This document shows, in pieces, positions 21,976-33,112 of a DNA stretch of 64,000 nt. The stretch lies in the NCBI GenBank assembly GCA_963383645.1, contig OY726557.1:127496603-127560602 (forward strand), in the 5' to 3' direction. The notes beneath the pieces are model-generated. The model searched no databases and was not told the origin of the DNA. It was given only the letters and a program-made list of their open reading frames with translations. Positions within the stretch are counted from its first letter, which is position 1. The number at the start of each line of letters is the position of its first letter. A program made the translations under genes and the position numbers. Source of the stretch: Muscardinus avellanarius. Lineage: Eukaryota; Chordata; Mammalia; Rodentia; Gliridae.

Positions 21976-23635
21976 TAAATGCAGAGAGGTTATTCAGGAA
22001 ACCCGGGCAGCCTTCTCTCCCCAGGCCAGAACCAGCTGCCAAGATGAGAAAGTAGCAAGAAGTGCCTTGAAGATAAGAACTGGGCCTGAATATGCTGGTG
22101 CCCAGAACTCCCCATTCTAGTCACCAGTGTGCTAATGGCTTCCCATAGGATTTGGATCTATATTCGCTGAGTGTGCCTGATTAAGTATATGTGATATGAG
22201 AAGATTAAAGCCAGCTTTCTTAAAGTAGCAAGGGCTTCTTGATTAAAGTTTTAAAGCGCTGTGAGTCCTCAGGTATATTTGCAGATCATAGAAGTGCATT
22301 TTCTCCCAAGAGGGTGAGAATAGTTATCCCAAAGTTGCAGAGGTTCGTATCTTCCCTAGAGCTCAGGCATGCGGGACAAACAGCAGGGCTCACAGAATGC
22401 AGGGTGGTCCCCATCCCTTCTCTGCTTCCCCAAGCCCCTCACTATCTGTTTCACTCCCTTTCACAGGGACAACAGGTTTGAGAAAGAGAGAGACGAGGGC
22501 CCCTGCAAATGTGATGAAATTTCTTAATTTCATCACTTACCTTTTTCCAAATAGGAGGCAGATGACTTAGACCTCCCAGAGCAGCGCTGGGTCAGAAACA
22601 TGTGCCCTGTGTATCTCCTGCTGGTTCACACACCTGGACTCTGAAGCTAGAACAGGAAGCCAGGGAAGGGCAGAAGCCCAGCATTGTCTCAGGTCCCTTT
22701 CCTTCTGCAGAACAATCTTTACCCCTGGGAGTGGATGGAAAGGAAAAAGGTCATGTAAAACATAAAATTTACCAATCCATTTCACAGGATGTGTTATACT
22801 GTGTGCTCAAGGATTATTTTTCTTTTCTCTGGAAAAACGGTTTATTTGTCCTCAGTTAAATTGCGAACACATCAAAACTCATGCCCTGTGCTCTGCCCGA
22901 TTCACTATTTCTTAATGATTATTTTGCATTGTGTGAGCAGTTCTTTTGTCTTCTAGCTCTTCCTTTCAGAACCTGCTTTATAACTCATTTCCTTAAGCCA
23001 GTAATAATTTCTTTAAATAATTTCATATGGCTGCCTATTCTCTGTTATGCCTCACTCCCTTAACACATCTTTATATTTCAGGCTATAGTAATTGGTTCTG
23101 TTCATATATATCCTATGTCTGCATAGATAGCCTACATCTATATGTCCCATATTACACACATATGCTTCATTTTATTTTACGTGTTTGCACTGCATACAAC
23201 TGTACACAGAGCTGCTCCTCTCAGGCGTACAGGGCCTAGGAAATTACCCTATGATTTTCTTATAGTTGAAATCGGATTCAACAACACTGGTTGCCTTAAT
23301 CAAGAGAACCTGGAGAGTAAAGGGTAGCAAAGCAAATTTCTGAAAATATGTTGGAAGGAGAAGACACTGCAAAAGGGGAAGAAGCTGGAGAGAGTCCCAA
23401 GAGGGAGGGGTAGGTGCTATGGCTTTGGGCTTTGGCCTGATCACCCCTTTTTCGTGGAAGCTAGAATGTGTGATGCCTTGATAGTCACCATGCTTGCTCT
23501 TCTTTTTAGATAGTAAGCTGTTGGTGGCATGAGATGACAGTCTCTGGGGCTATGCAGAAGGGCCTGTGTATGTAAGAGTGTATTGAGTATCTGCCTGTAA
23601 ATGCCATGCACAAAAGCACAGTTGCTCTTCTGTAA
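21976..23635. other. Unique non-coding sequence
   Basis: About 1.6 kb without a confident repeat or gene. It includes the 11-bp hairpin at 22,511-22,536 and T-rich DNA at 22,870-23,200. Confidence 0.4.
22511..22536. other. Perfect 11-bp inverted repeat with 4-nt loop
   Basis: GTGATGAAATT-TCTT-AATTTCATCAC. Too short and AT-rich to call a microRNA precursor. Confidence 0.6.
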
Positions 23636-24006
23636 GATTTCTAGAATTACTCGTTTTTCTCTTGGATAAGATCATCCAGTGGGTAAAAGAGCAATGGCTT
23701 TGTAATTATGCTCATATGAGGTGAATTCTGGCTTTTTCCAATTCTCTGATATGGATTGAGTTGCTTAAATTTTCTGACACTTTGGGCCAAGCCAAAGGAG
23801 GTGAAGTAAAGCATATCTCAGGATTTCTAGAATTATTCATTTCCTCTAAGATAAAATACCCAGTAGGTAAAAAAGCAAAGGCTTTATAATTATACTCATT
23901 TGAAGTGGATTCTTGCTCTTCCCAACTCTCTGATCTAGATTGAGTTGCTTAAATTTTCTGACACTTTGGGCCAAGCCAATAGAGGTGAAGTAAAGCATAT
24001 CTTGAG
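23636..24006 (+). repeat. Tandem duplication (about 185 bp x 2) within a MIR
   Basis: Unit 1 (23,636-23,821) and unit 2 (23,822-24,006) both start GATTTCTAGAATTA and both contain TTGCTTAAATTTTCTGACAC followed by TTTGGGCCAAGCCAA and GTGAAGTAAAGCATATCT. By eye identity is about 85%, so the duplication is old. Each unit carries the centre of a MIR (AAAGAGCAATGGCTTTGTAA; CTGATATGGATTGAGTTGCT). Confidence 0.85.
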
Positions 24007-24076
24007 GGTCCGTGGAGAGAATTAGATATATAATGTAGGAGAGTGAGTAGTTCATATGCGGTGAATAGCAAATGCT
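23690..24076 (+). repeat. MIR SINE, internally duplicated
   Basis: A MIR core occurs twice because of the local duplication. A single MIR tail follows: GTGGAGAGAATTAGATATAT, then GTGAATAGCAAATGCT. Confidence 0.65.
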
Positions 24077-24939
24077 TAACTGTAGCTGTTGGTGTAAATA
24101 TGTCCCTGACGCATGTTCCAATAGTAAATGTCAGTTGGAGAGATGACTGGTGATTGTACTGACATATTAGTGACATGAGAAATGCCAACATCCCTGGTGT
24201 GGAAACCTTGGCCTCCCTGAGTCCTGGCTCAGTCAGCCCTCATTATGATGCTTCTACCTGTTTCCCTAAGGGTTTCCATGCATCTCCATGTCCCACTGTC
24301 CATGTGGGGTTTTCTCAGAGTGAAGGACTGAACCTAGAAGCTGTGGAGGGGCCAGCACAGGGCCTCACATCCTTCTCAGACCTCATTCATTCTTTCCATT
24401 ACACTTACTCATTCAAAGGTTGTAGAACTTCTACATCCTCTTTCCATCTTTTAAAAGTCATAGAGAAAAAGAGTCAAAATATGAAAACCAGGACAGTCTA
24501 TTACAGACCCGCTGGAGAATGAGGACCTGGGAGAGCACCTTAATCATCCAGCTGTGGGACTCACCATGCTAAGCTCTATCTAGTACCCACTGCAGTGCAT
24601 AAATTGGATTGCCGAGCAAGAAAATAAAAAGACATATTCCACTTGTCATGGAAGAACCTAAAAGGCTCTTTTCTGATTCTGGTCATGCAGCCCAAACCTC
24701 CTCTTATCTGCTTTTACATATTTTTTTTAACATTTTATGATGAGGTTTGATCTTCTTAAAGGCTTTGATTAAATAGTCTTTGCACTTCGCGATGTGCAAG
24801 TTCATCATTTTCTATGGGAAGATGTCTCGACGCCTCATCTGGACTTTAGCATGAAATGTTATTTTCACCCTCTGGCTCTAATGGGCTTTTCATCATCAAC
24901 ATTATTATTATTATTATTCTTTTATTTTTTGACAGAGAG
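24077..24939. other. Unique non-coding sequence
   Basis: No gene or named repeat recognised. (ATT)n about 24,900-24,918. Confidence 0.4.
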
Positions 24940-25260
24940 ACAGGGGGAACGCCTCTTCCCGCCCAGCGGGGCCCCTGGGGCTCCCCTCCACAGCCTCGAG
25001 GTGGGAGGCTGAGGGCAGCGGGGAAATCGCGGGCCACCTTTGTCTCTCGGTTTGACCCCTGGGCTCATTAATGGAAGAACCGCGGCAGGCAAGGTCACAG
25101 GAAGAAGTGCGCCCTCCCATCCAGAGGCCATCAGCTGCCCACTCCAGAATGTCTCAGGGTGCCAACTGCATCTTGGACGGGTCACCAGCCATTCCGGGGA
25201 CACCCATTTGTCCTTGGAGTGGTTGGGCTGGCGGACTTCAAGGCAGGTCTTGAGAGCAAG
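24940..25260. other. CpG- and GC-rich patch of unknown origin
   Basis: A sharp rise in G+C begins just after an (ATT)n and T-rich run. It holds repeated CpGs (GAACGCC, CCCGCCCAGCGGGGCCCC, CCTCGAGG, GCAGCGGGGAAATCGCGGGCC, AACCGCGGCAGGC, GTGCGCCC, GGACGGGTC, ATTCCGGGG). No TATA box, CCAAT box or exon is evident. It could be a small CpG island, an old GC-rich retroelement head, or a GC-rich conserved element. Confidence 0.4.
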
Positions 25261-26084
25261 TCTCAGAAAGAAAACCGCCAAAGTCGTCTTGCTCAAATAG
25301 AAGTCACAGCAGCAGACCTACAAAGGAGCCACACATCCCAAATGGCTTATGTGTGGCATTAAAAAGGGAGCTGCAACAATCTCCTACCAAGGGGTAGCCT
25401 TAAGATACAAAGCATGAGAATTTCAATACCCTACAGAAAATAGTATGTGGTCCTATTTCTTCTCTAATTGCTCTACATATGAATATTGCCTTATTTCTTG
25501 ACCTAAACATGTTTGATACCCAAGAGAAAGGACTCTGTCTTCCATTATATCAAACTGTCTGTTTTGCAGAGGACAACCTAAAGCACACAGTAGGGATTTA
25601 ATTCATATTTGTCAATGAGATGTTAATCTGCCACGGGAAACAATTCTCTCAGCACTGTGACTTTCTCTGAGGTTTCACACTGGTACACTTTTGTTGCTGA
25701 TGTTCAATGCATGTGAAATAGGTACCAGAAGTTTTCACCTGCCTCACCAGAGAACTAAGAAGCTGCATGAGCTAATGCCTAGGAAGCACTTAGCGCATTT
25801 AAGATAAACCCACATGCGCTCAGGTGCATGCACACAGGCGCACACACAGAGCAGTGATCTATTATTATCTCTACCTCTGGCTTGCTAAAATGGAAGTTTC
25901 ACAGGCTCTCTGCCTTCCTCCTAGAAATAATCTGAGGATATGTTCCTTGCCCTTCATCTACCTTTCAGCTTCAAATTCCATTGTCCAAAGTCAGAAAGCA
26001 GGGGTCAGAAATAATGAAGGGAAGGTTAACCAGGGCTTGTTGAATCTCAGATAATTAAAAGACCCAAGGAGAAGGAATTATTCA
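25261..26084. other. Unique non-coding sequence
   Basis: No gene accepted. The part at 25,500-25,620 weakly resembles an L2 3' end (AGCACACAGTAGGGATTTAA). Confidence 0.35.
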
Positions 26085-26440
26085 TCTCTCTGGTTTCCAT
26101 CAAATGCCAGGGTATGTATTGTTCTGCAAGCCTTCCATTGTAATTAGCTAAGCAAGTATGGCTCTCTTCTTAACCCACAACAACTGCCCCCAAACAGAGG
26201 CTGACTCAGTTGTAATGATGGGAGGAAGCTGACAGGCGAGTCTATTTTTTTGTTAGCCATAGGCTCTGGACACAGTTGGAACTTTATCTCTCATCTTCAA
26301 TCACAGGCTTACAGTGTGACGAAGCTCCAAAGACTTGACTTGTAGCCTATTTTTCTGAGCCATAAGTGTGGACAATCAATGATGGGATCACTAGGAGACA
26401 CTTACCTGATTGATCAGGCTACTTGTTTTCTGAGGTTTTC
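26085..26440. promoter_or_regulatory. Candidate conserved non-coding element
   Basis: Repeat-free, with motif-like blocks: GGAATTATTCATC, TTGTAATTAGCTAAGC, GGCTGACTCAGTTG (AP-1/MAF-like TGACTCAG), TTGTTAGCCATAGG and TTGATCAGG. The balance of AT-rich homeodomain cores and intact longer words suggests constraint. Inference only. Confidence 0.3.
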
Positions 26441-26571
26441 TCCAACTTAGGGCTCAGACCTGATTTGGGATTTAGAGAAGGTCAAGTGCATAGGTTTACC
26501 AACTCACATGTTGGTAAAGCACATATCATTGAATGTAATGGAAGCCCCTGGAGAAGTTCAATTCCTAGTCC

Positions 26572-26573
<2 letters not shown>

Positions 26574-26619
<46 letters not shown>
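26574..26619. repeat. (GT)n microsatellite, about 23 units
   Basis: Perfect GT array. Confidence 0.96.
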
Positions 26620-26625
<6 letters not shown>

Positions 26626-26859
26626 TGATTTTGAAGCCATGCAGTGCTATGGCTTTTTATCCCAGCCTGTGTCTCATAGCACATTCCAGCTGTTCAGAGC
26701 TTCAACTTAAAAAGATGGGGTGATTGAAATGCTGACTGTACACTAGAAAGGCAGTCAGCCCTGCACAATTAACAAAGGAAAGGGATCCTCCCTACTTATC
26801 CCACTGTTCTTATTTTTCCCAAAACTATTTCTTTCCTTTCAGAGAAAAGGGAAATGTGC

Positions 26860-27130
26860 AGAGAAGCAATTAATTATAATTATATATGTGCTAACATGGG
26901 AGAACGAGTCACAAAGAATTTTCAAGTCCCAACATTGTCTAATAAAAACTACCCAACAACGTCATAATTTCAGGAGGAAGTTAAATTTTTATAGAGTTTG
27001 GTGATAAGAAAAATTTGCTAAAAGCGAGTGATCTTAATCACTACACTGTCACTTTGCAAAGTAATTGTGGAATTAGGACTAATTACACTCTAAAGGAAGA
27101 AAATGAAACAATCTGCCTTGTGATCTTTTA
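26860..27130. promoter_or_regulatory. Candidate conserved non-coding element, AT-rich
   Basis: Repeat-free AT-rich stretch with CAATTAATTATAATTATAT, AACGTCATAATTTC, AAAGCGAGTGATCTTAATCA and GTAATTGTGGAATTAGG. Dense TAATTA-type cores suggest homeodomain binding, but this is inference. Confidence 0.28.
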
Positions 27131-28899
27131 AAATAGAATTATGATTTTGGTTTGCTCCATAAATCAAAAAAGAAGCAAGGCACCAACTTGCGGGTAAGGT
27201 AGTAACCTGGGGTGTTGGAAACTTAGATTTAACGATTAAAGATCTCTATGCTGAGACATGACTTGCTCAGTTTCAGGTAGCTGTTCCCAAGAGAACAGGT
27301 AGAATTTTGTAGTCAGAAATGTAGCAGACCCTCCAGAGAGTTGTGGCCTCCACTGAGAATTATGAACTTGAGCAGGATAAGGAATCACTCTCAGTTTGCA
27401 AGTTTTTCTGATAAAACTTCCCAATCTCTGTCAATTAAATCAAAACTTGGCCAATGCAAGATAATGAGTTAGAACAGTGGTGGAAATCATCCTGAGGATC
27501 CCTATGTATAGACATTAAAAGTTTAATTAGCTCGTATATTGTGAAAAGAACAACAAATATGGAGATTTTGCCTGAAAAAAGATCCTAAGTAAGTAAGATC
27601 CAGTAAGTCCTGCCACTGTGGAGGGAAAAAAATCAGTGTAATTTAGAATCTGCTATATTCACATTAAGATGTTGTTCCTAGAAATTTCCCTCAAGTATGG
27701 TGCCAATCCTTTTTGTTAAAAATGGAGAGGCCTGGAACTGTAATCTGGTCAGCAAAGGACTAAGGGTTAAAAGTGGACAGTCAGCCCATTGAAGAAGGTC
27801 TGGCAGGGGATAAAGAGATAAAAATATAGACATTAAGAGAATAATGGCTGAATAGTAAAGATAATAGATTGTGTCAACAATGGTGACAAAGGAAACACTC
27901 AATATATTTATAGAGCTAAATAAAAGACAGATCCAGGTCCCACGTTTTGACTCAGAACAACCTTCTCGGTTGGATTTTGCTTCTGCCTGAGGATTATTTT
28001 GGAAAGAGCTATTATTATCCCTGATTTATCATGCTGCACTAGGGGGAACTCATACTTTCCACAGAGACAATTATTGAATTCTCACTGGAGGTTCTTAAAG
28101 GAGCCAAGACCTGCTCTGAGGGTTCAAGTGGAAAAGGTGCTCCAACGGGAAGTTGGGATCTAGCATCCAGGGACAAATGTACTGTCGACCCCTCACTGTG
28201 CTGGAATGTCTCAGACTCTTTCTCATTAGATGAATTCTTCAATCTCCTCATTATTATAAAGGACTGTGGGGAGTCATTTATGATGAGCTTCATGCAAGAA
28301 ATCCCTTCAAAGGTACCCACCACCGCAGGGAGTCACAGGTTTCAATAATTTTTGAAGTATCATTGAAATGGAAACCAAGTCAAAGCCAGGTAGTCCTTGG
28401 AAGACGAGAGCGGGCAGAATGCAGAAGCAGATTCCCCATTTGAGTAGGTATTCTTTGAAGAAGCCCAATTGCACAGCTGTGTCTGAGTAGAGGTCACTAG
28501 AGGTTTAGAAAAAGAGAAAAGTCATTGTTAATATTAGAACTGTATTTTGAGAAGCTTATGAAACAAAAATGCAGTTCTAGGTTTAAATAACAACTGTGAA
28601 AATAAGCAATGATAAATACCATATTAAATCTATAGAGTATTAGTTTAGCAGATAATAATGAGAAAGCTAGCCTTTAATACAGGCCAATTTATTATTTAAA
28701 ACGTTTATTAAGATTTAAAAATAGTTAAATAATTTTTGTTTAATAGTTAAGCTGTTATGAAACCCCACATAGATCAATTCAACTAATATTTATCATCCAG
28801 AACATATCTCATTATATCTAAGGAGTGTGTGTACATGCTTCCAAAATAAACGTGGAGATTTAAAATGAACTTTAGTTCATTTCTTGCCAAGGATAGATG
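27131..28899. other. Repeat-poor non-coding sequence
   Basis: No interspersed repeat or gene recognised over 1.7 kb. A 94-codon frame on the minus strand (28,039-28,323) has no known domain. Confidence 0.4.
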
Positions 28900-29260
28900 T
28901 GTAAAGATTATCGTGTCTGCCAGCTGGGTAGCCAGACATCAGAGTGGACTTGTCTAATTAAGAACAATTGCTGATAAATCAATTCATTCCTTTTATAGGA
29001 CAATTAGAACTTGTGTGTATATGTGGGTGTGTTTTAAATTCTAATTTGATTTTGCACATTGTTCTGAAACCAAGTTAATTCTTTGAAGCCCTTTTAGATG
29101 GTACAAATTTCCCATAAACTATAAATAGGGTTATTGCTGTTTTATCAGTCATGCAAATAATCCAAGATCCATCTATTCATCTGCTCACATAATTCAGGCA
29201 TAAACTGCATATAATTGCTCATTTGATGCCTTCAATCTGATTTACTATACCAGATCCCAA
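28900..29260. promoter_or_regulatory. Candidate enhancer-like conserved element
   Basis: Repeat-free segment with three sharp motifs: CTAATTA at 28,954-28,960 (homeodomain core), CTATAAATAG at 29,119-29,128 (perfect MEF2 consensus, YTAWWWWTAR) and ATGCAAAT at 29,151-29,158 (POU octamer). Further ACAATTAGAA and GCATATAATTGC words occur. Known binding preferences make a tissue-specific enhancer plausible. Occupancy and conservation were not tested. Confidence 0.4.
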
Positions 29261-29639
29261 ATATGACTTTTAATTATTTGTCTATTATTTTCTTATACTA
29301 CTTCTCTCCTTCCTTTTCATGTTTGCTTATTAACAACCATCCTAGGCTACAAAAACAGTTCAAAGATTACTCCAGATATTTAGATGTAATCTTTGAGCTC
29401 TTGAATTTTCACTTTATCTTCCATTGCTCTAGCATGGTGCTTTGCTCTGGGACACTAAAACTATAGAAATATAGATAGACAGACAGATAGGTGATGGATA
29501 AATAGAGTTTTCAATAAATGAGTTTATGGCAATTGAATTTTCCCAAGGACAGAAGTGTCCATCCCGTTGTTCTCATATGTACCACAGCTCTTGTCATAGA
29601 TAATAACTGGAGAGAGAATGGTCTTCTAAGGCAACTCAA

Positions 29640-30110
29640 ATTTCTGTGTGACCAAATAAACTCAGGAGGGGCATTTGCTTGGAAGAAGGGAGGGTGGGAT
29701 AGTCATCATCTTTCTTTCCAAGGCCTGTGATTTGATTGGCCATAATTGCCTGGGGGAAAACGTTTTTACATTCTGGTTTGCAAATCTTAATCTTCAACAA
29801 TTAAGGAGGAAAACATCTGCCACCCACAGTATGGGGCAGTAAGGTCTTCTTGTGACGGATGAAGTATAGGGCTTCTCGGTTCAGCCTGGCACATCAGAGA
29901 CAGCAGTGGGCATGCATCTCTGGGCTGTGGAATCCAGGTCAGGAGACCTGAGAGGGTTCGCTGCTCCTCTGAACAATTAGACTCCCAACACCACATGCTG
30001 TACCTCGTCCAATTAGTCTGCAAGACAGTCGAGATCTGGGCCTTAATTGCTTCAAGGCCCTGTTTGTGTACAGCATGGAGAACAATTTTAAATATTATTT
30101 TTCCTTAGAT
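29640..30110. promoter_or_regulatory. Candidate conserved element with repeated CAATTA motifs
   Basis: Contains GATTGGCC (inverted CCAAT, about 29,734), CAATTAAG (29,798), CAATTAG (29,974-29,980), CAATTAG (30,010-30,016) and TTAATTGC (30,042-30,050). Repeat-free apart from nothing recognisable. The recurring TAATTG core fits DLX/NKX/LHX-like homeodomains. Inference. Confidence 0.35.
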
Positions 30111-30879
30111 GGCAGAACCTTGAATTCTAAGAGAGTGGTGTTTTTCAGGGTGAGAGGGCAGTCCTCTGACAGCTGAAAGTGTCAAGGAAGAGAAATGTAC
30201 ATTGGACGGATTTCAGCTCTTCCTCCTGGTTAGTTTCACCCAACAGTCACCTTTTGGGGCATCAGAAGAATCTGTCATTGTCTGGTCAGGCACCGTGTCA
30301 CTGGTTCCTCCAAGAGAAATTTTCCATTGTGAGAATTTACATCCCTGTCTGTTAGCAATTTCACATCTTTCCCCTTAATCCACATCGTGCAGACCGAGAA
30401 TAATACACACCAGGTTCAATATCTTAAATGCAACATGCAGAACTTGACCATTTACAACTATAAAAAGATGTCACTCAATGTGATGGAATATACAGAAGCT
30501 GTCAAATCACCTAAATTTTATCTCTGAACTGTTTTTCTCAAAAATGTTTCAGCCTGGTTTTCTAGTCGCCACCTCCTCGGAGGACAGATTACTTCTTGTT
30601 GAGATTAATGAGATAACCTTTGCAAGGTCTCCCTACCTCCTAGCTTTCCCTGCTTCAATCCAGGCTTCACATTTTTGTTAAAATTTTCTTCCAGAATTGT
30701 AGAGCAGCCCAGTCTGGGTTATCTCCAATGCCTCTTTGCTGTGATTTTTGAGCTGCTCCATGCCATAGCCCTACCCTTTTTTGCTGATTCTCCTTGCAAA
30801 GTCTGCAAACATTTACAAGCCAATTCAATGGCGCCATCTCAGTGGTCTTGTTCCTTTTCTGATTTGTACTAAATGTGCC

Positions 30880-31065
30880 ACATGATCCTCTTGCCTGTAC
30901 AGTCACACAACATCTGACCTATCCTTTAAGGCCTGTCTTAAACCATACCTCCCTCTGCTGCTTTCCAAAATCCTACTAACTAGGAAACTTGCTCTCTACC
31001 CAGCTTTTATGACATATTTAGCTTCACTTAATCTGTTTTACACCCTTTTGTGTATTTGTTGTAAA
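30880..31065 (+). repeat. L2 LINE 3' fragment
   Basis: 'GACCTATCCTTTAAGGCCTG', 'TCTTAAACCATACCTCCCTC', and pyrimidine-rich text match the L2 3' region. The terminal phrase 'ACAGTAGGTGCCCAATAAA' appears at about 31,410-31,428 after about 340 bp of other sequence. Confidence 0.5.
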
Positions 31066-31769
31066 TTCTCAAATCCAGTGTTTCCCAAAGTGTCTTCCAA
31101 TAACACTAGACTCATGAGATAATACACTAGTAAAAAGTTCTATAAGTTAAATAAATTTGGAAAGTGCTACAGGCATTTTTGTTCTTTCAAAGCTTTGTGA
31201 AGCATATCAGCCTTATCAACGTTTTGAGACGATGTACAGTCTTCTGAAATCTGTCCACAGAGCACCTTTTTCTGTAAAAGCTTTTTTCATGTAACACCTA
31301 TTCACTAATGTTCCATAGAAAAGACTCATTTTGAGAAATGTATGCATTATAGGGCCTTTGAGATTAAGAAATCTTTCATATCTTTGAGTATCAAGCATAG
31401 TCGCTACATACAGTAGGTGCCCAATAAAATAATTTTGATCATCATAATAAGCTGTTTGACTCCTTTAGTAATATGATTAATTCTTAATTCTTATTGTATA
31501 ATTCATTTATTGTGTCAACTTGGGAAAGTCAATTTTAAGTTTCTGTTCTTAATTCTAGAGACTATTTTTCCATTCCTGTAATTATGAGATTGTAATAGTT
31601 AAAATGATGTACCAATAAGAAGTATGAGAAGGAATGGGCAGAGAAGTGACATGAGATGCTAAGTAAAGACTCACAATGTATCACATCTTACTGAGATGAC
31701 CTCATTTTTAATCTAGTTTCCTAATGATGGCAAAGCCACTGGTTCCAGAGAAAATCATTGTGATGTGCT

Positions 31770-31905
31770 GGGTACCACACTGAATATTTAACACATATTA
31801 CCTTATTTTGCCTTCACAAATACTCCATGAAGTAGGCACTATGGTTCTTATTTTATAAGTGGAGAAACTGAGGCTTGAGCAACAAGGCTCAGAGTCACAG
31901 ACTTG
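31770..31905 (-). repeat. MIR SINE, reversed
   Basis: 'ACACATATTACCTTATTTTG', 'AAATACTCCATGAAGTAGGC', 'TTTTATAAGTGGAGAAACTG' and 'AGGCTTGAGCAACAAGGCTC' are the standard reversed MIR order. Confidence 0.8.
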
Positions 31906-32002
31906 GAGGGGAAGATATTTTATATCTCAAATCCACTTTCTTTTCTCTTTTTTCTTTCCTGATTTCTGTTTCTTCCCCTTCTTCCTCTCCCTCTCTCTCT
32001 AT

Positions 32003-32056
32003 CCTTCCTTCCTTCCTTCCTTCCTTCCTTCCTTCCTTCCTTCCTTCCTTCCTTCC
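32003..32056. repeat. (CCTT)n microsatellite, about 13 units
   Basis: CCTT tetramer array preceded by a TCTC run. Confidence 0.96.
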
Positions 32057-32058
32057 TG

Positions 32059-32239
32059 TATTGGATATCGAACTCAGGGTCTCTCAACCTCTGAGCTATC
32101 CCCCTATTCCTATTTTATTTATTTTATTTTATTTCATAATATCATTTTCTAAATTGCTTAAGCTGTCCTTGAACCTGTGAGCTTCCTATTTCAGCCTCCC
32201 AAGGATTGAGATTACAAGCATGCACCACTGTGCCTGGCT
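32059..32239 (-). repeat. B1+ID composite SINE
   Basis: Minus strand: TATTGGATATCGAACTCAGG (ID half), linker with (TTTTA) units, and B1 half GAGATTACAAGCATGCACCA. Adjacent to a second SINE in the same orientation. Confidence 0.85.
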
Positions 32240-32244
32240 CCAAC

Positions 32245-32288
32245 CCCACTTTTATTTTATTTTATTTTATTTTATTTATTTTATTTTT
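32245..32288. repeat. (TTTTA)n tract between two SINEs
   Basis: Pentamer TTTTA units, read on the minus strand as the A-rich tail of the SINE at 32,293-32,468. Confidence 0.8.
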
Positions 32289-32292
32289 TGAT

Positions 32293-32468
32293 GGTACTGG
32301 GGTTCTTGGAAACCCTTATACTTCCAGGCTACACTCTCAGATCTATTTTATATTCTTATTTGGAAACAGGGTCTCTTAAACCAGTGAGGCTGGCTTGGAA
32401 CCAGCGCAATCCTCCTGTCTCCGCCTCCCAAGCACGGGGATTACAAGTGGGTGACACCGTGCCTGGCC
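32293..32468 (-). repeat. B1+ID composite SINE, 'TTCCAGG' subfamily
   Basis: Minus strand: GGTACTGGGGTTCTTGGAAA, linker TTCTTATTTGGAAACAGGG and B1 half GCACGGGGATTACAAGTG. It has the altered right half described for 9,795-9,974. Confidence 0.9.
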
Positions 32469-32750
32469 TTTTTTTTTAAACTACCATGTGAGTCTTACTC
32501 CCTGTACCAAACATGAGGCCTGGTGGACATCTCTGCCCCATCCTCATTCCTTGCTATCACAACTGTGTTATTTGAGCCCCTCTCCCCACTTGACTAGTGG
32601 CCTGCAGTGTGTTGGTGCAGGTAAGCATCCTCCAGCTTTAACCTATGTAGGTAACCAGTGTTCCCTTTCTTGTTCTATTTAAGGCTACTTGGTGAAGTAG
32701 TGGGAGATGGAAGAACAATATATGCTGGAGGAGGTAGGGGAGGAAGCCCA

Positions 32751-33107
32751 TGGATGGACTGAATGCCTCTATCTCCAAAACTTATATAATGAAATCTAAC
32801 TCCCAGTTAGATGGCTTTAGGAAGCAGGGCATTTGGGAGGTGGTTAGGTCACACAGGTAGGGCCTTTATGAAAGGAGTTAATATCCTTATAAAAGATGCA
32901 AAAGAGACTCCTCACTCTTTGTACCACATGAAGGAGGAAAAAGGGACTAGATACAGTCTATGAGACAGAAAATCTACCAAATACTGAATCTACTGGCACT
33001 TTGGTATAAAACTTCCAGCCTTGAAAACTGAAAAATAAATTTCTGTGGTTTGTATGCTACCCAGTCTATCTGTGATAATTTTTACAGTAGCCCAAATAGA
33101 CCAAGAT
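32751..33107 (+). repeat. MLT1-type MaLR solo LTR
   Basis: Text in MLT1A order: 'TGGATGGACTGAATGCCTCT', 'GGCATTTGGGAGGTGGTTAG', 'GTTAATATCCTTATAAAAGA', 'CAGCCTTGAAAACTGAAAAA', 'TAAATTTCTGTGGTTTGTAT', 'CCCAGTCTATCTGTGATAAT'. A GCCCA pentamer flanks both ends (32,746-32,750 and 33,108-33,112), the 5-bp target duplication expected of this class. There is no internal coding region. Confidence 0.85.
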
Positions 33108-33112
33108 GCCCA

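Noticed and set aside
23636..24006. Possible CRISPR-like or satellite array
   Set aside because: Only two units, MIR-derived and diverged, so it is a simple local duplication.
24940..25260. Possible gene promoter in the CpG-rich patch
   Set aside because: No exon with a donor site, TATA or initiator context could be identified near it. Kept as a finding, not as a promoter call.
28039..28323. 94-codon minus-strand frame with protein-like composition
   Set aside because: No recognisable family, no splice signals that bound it, and no partner exon.
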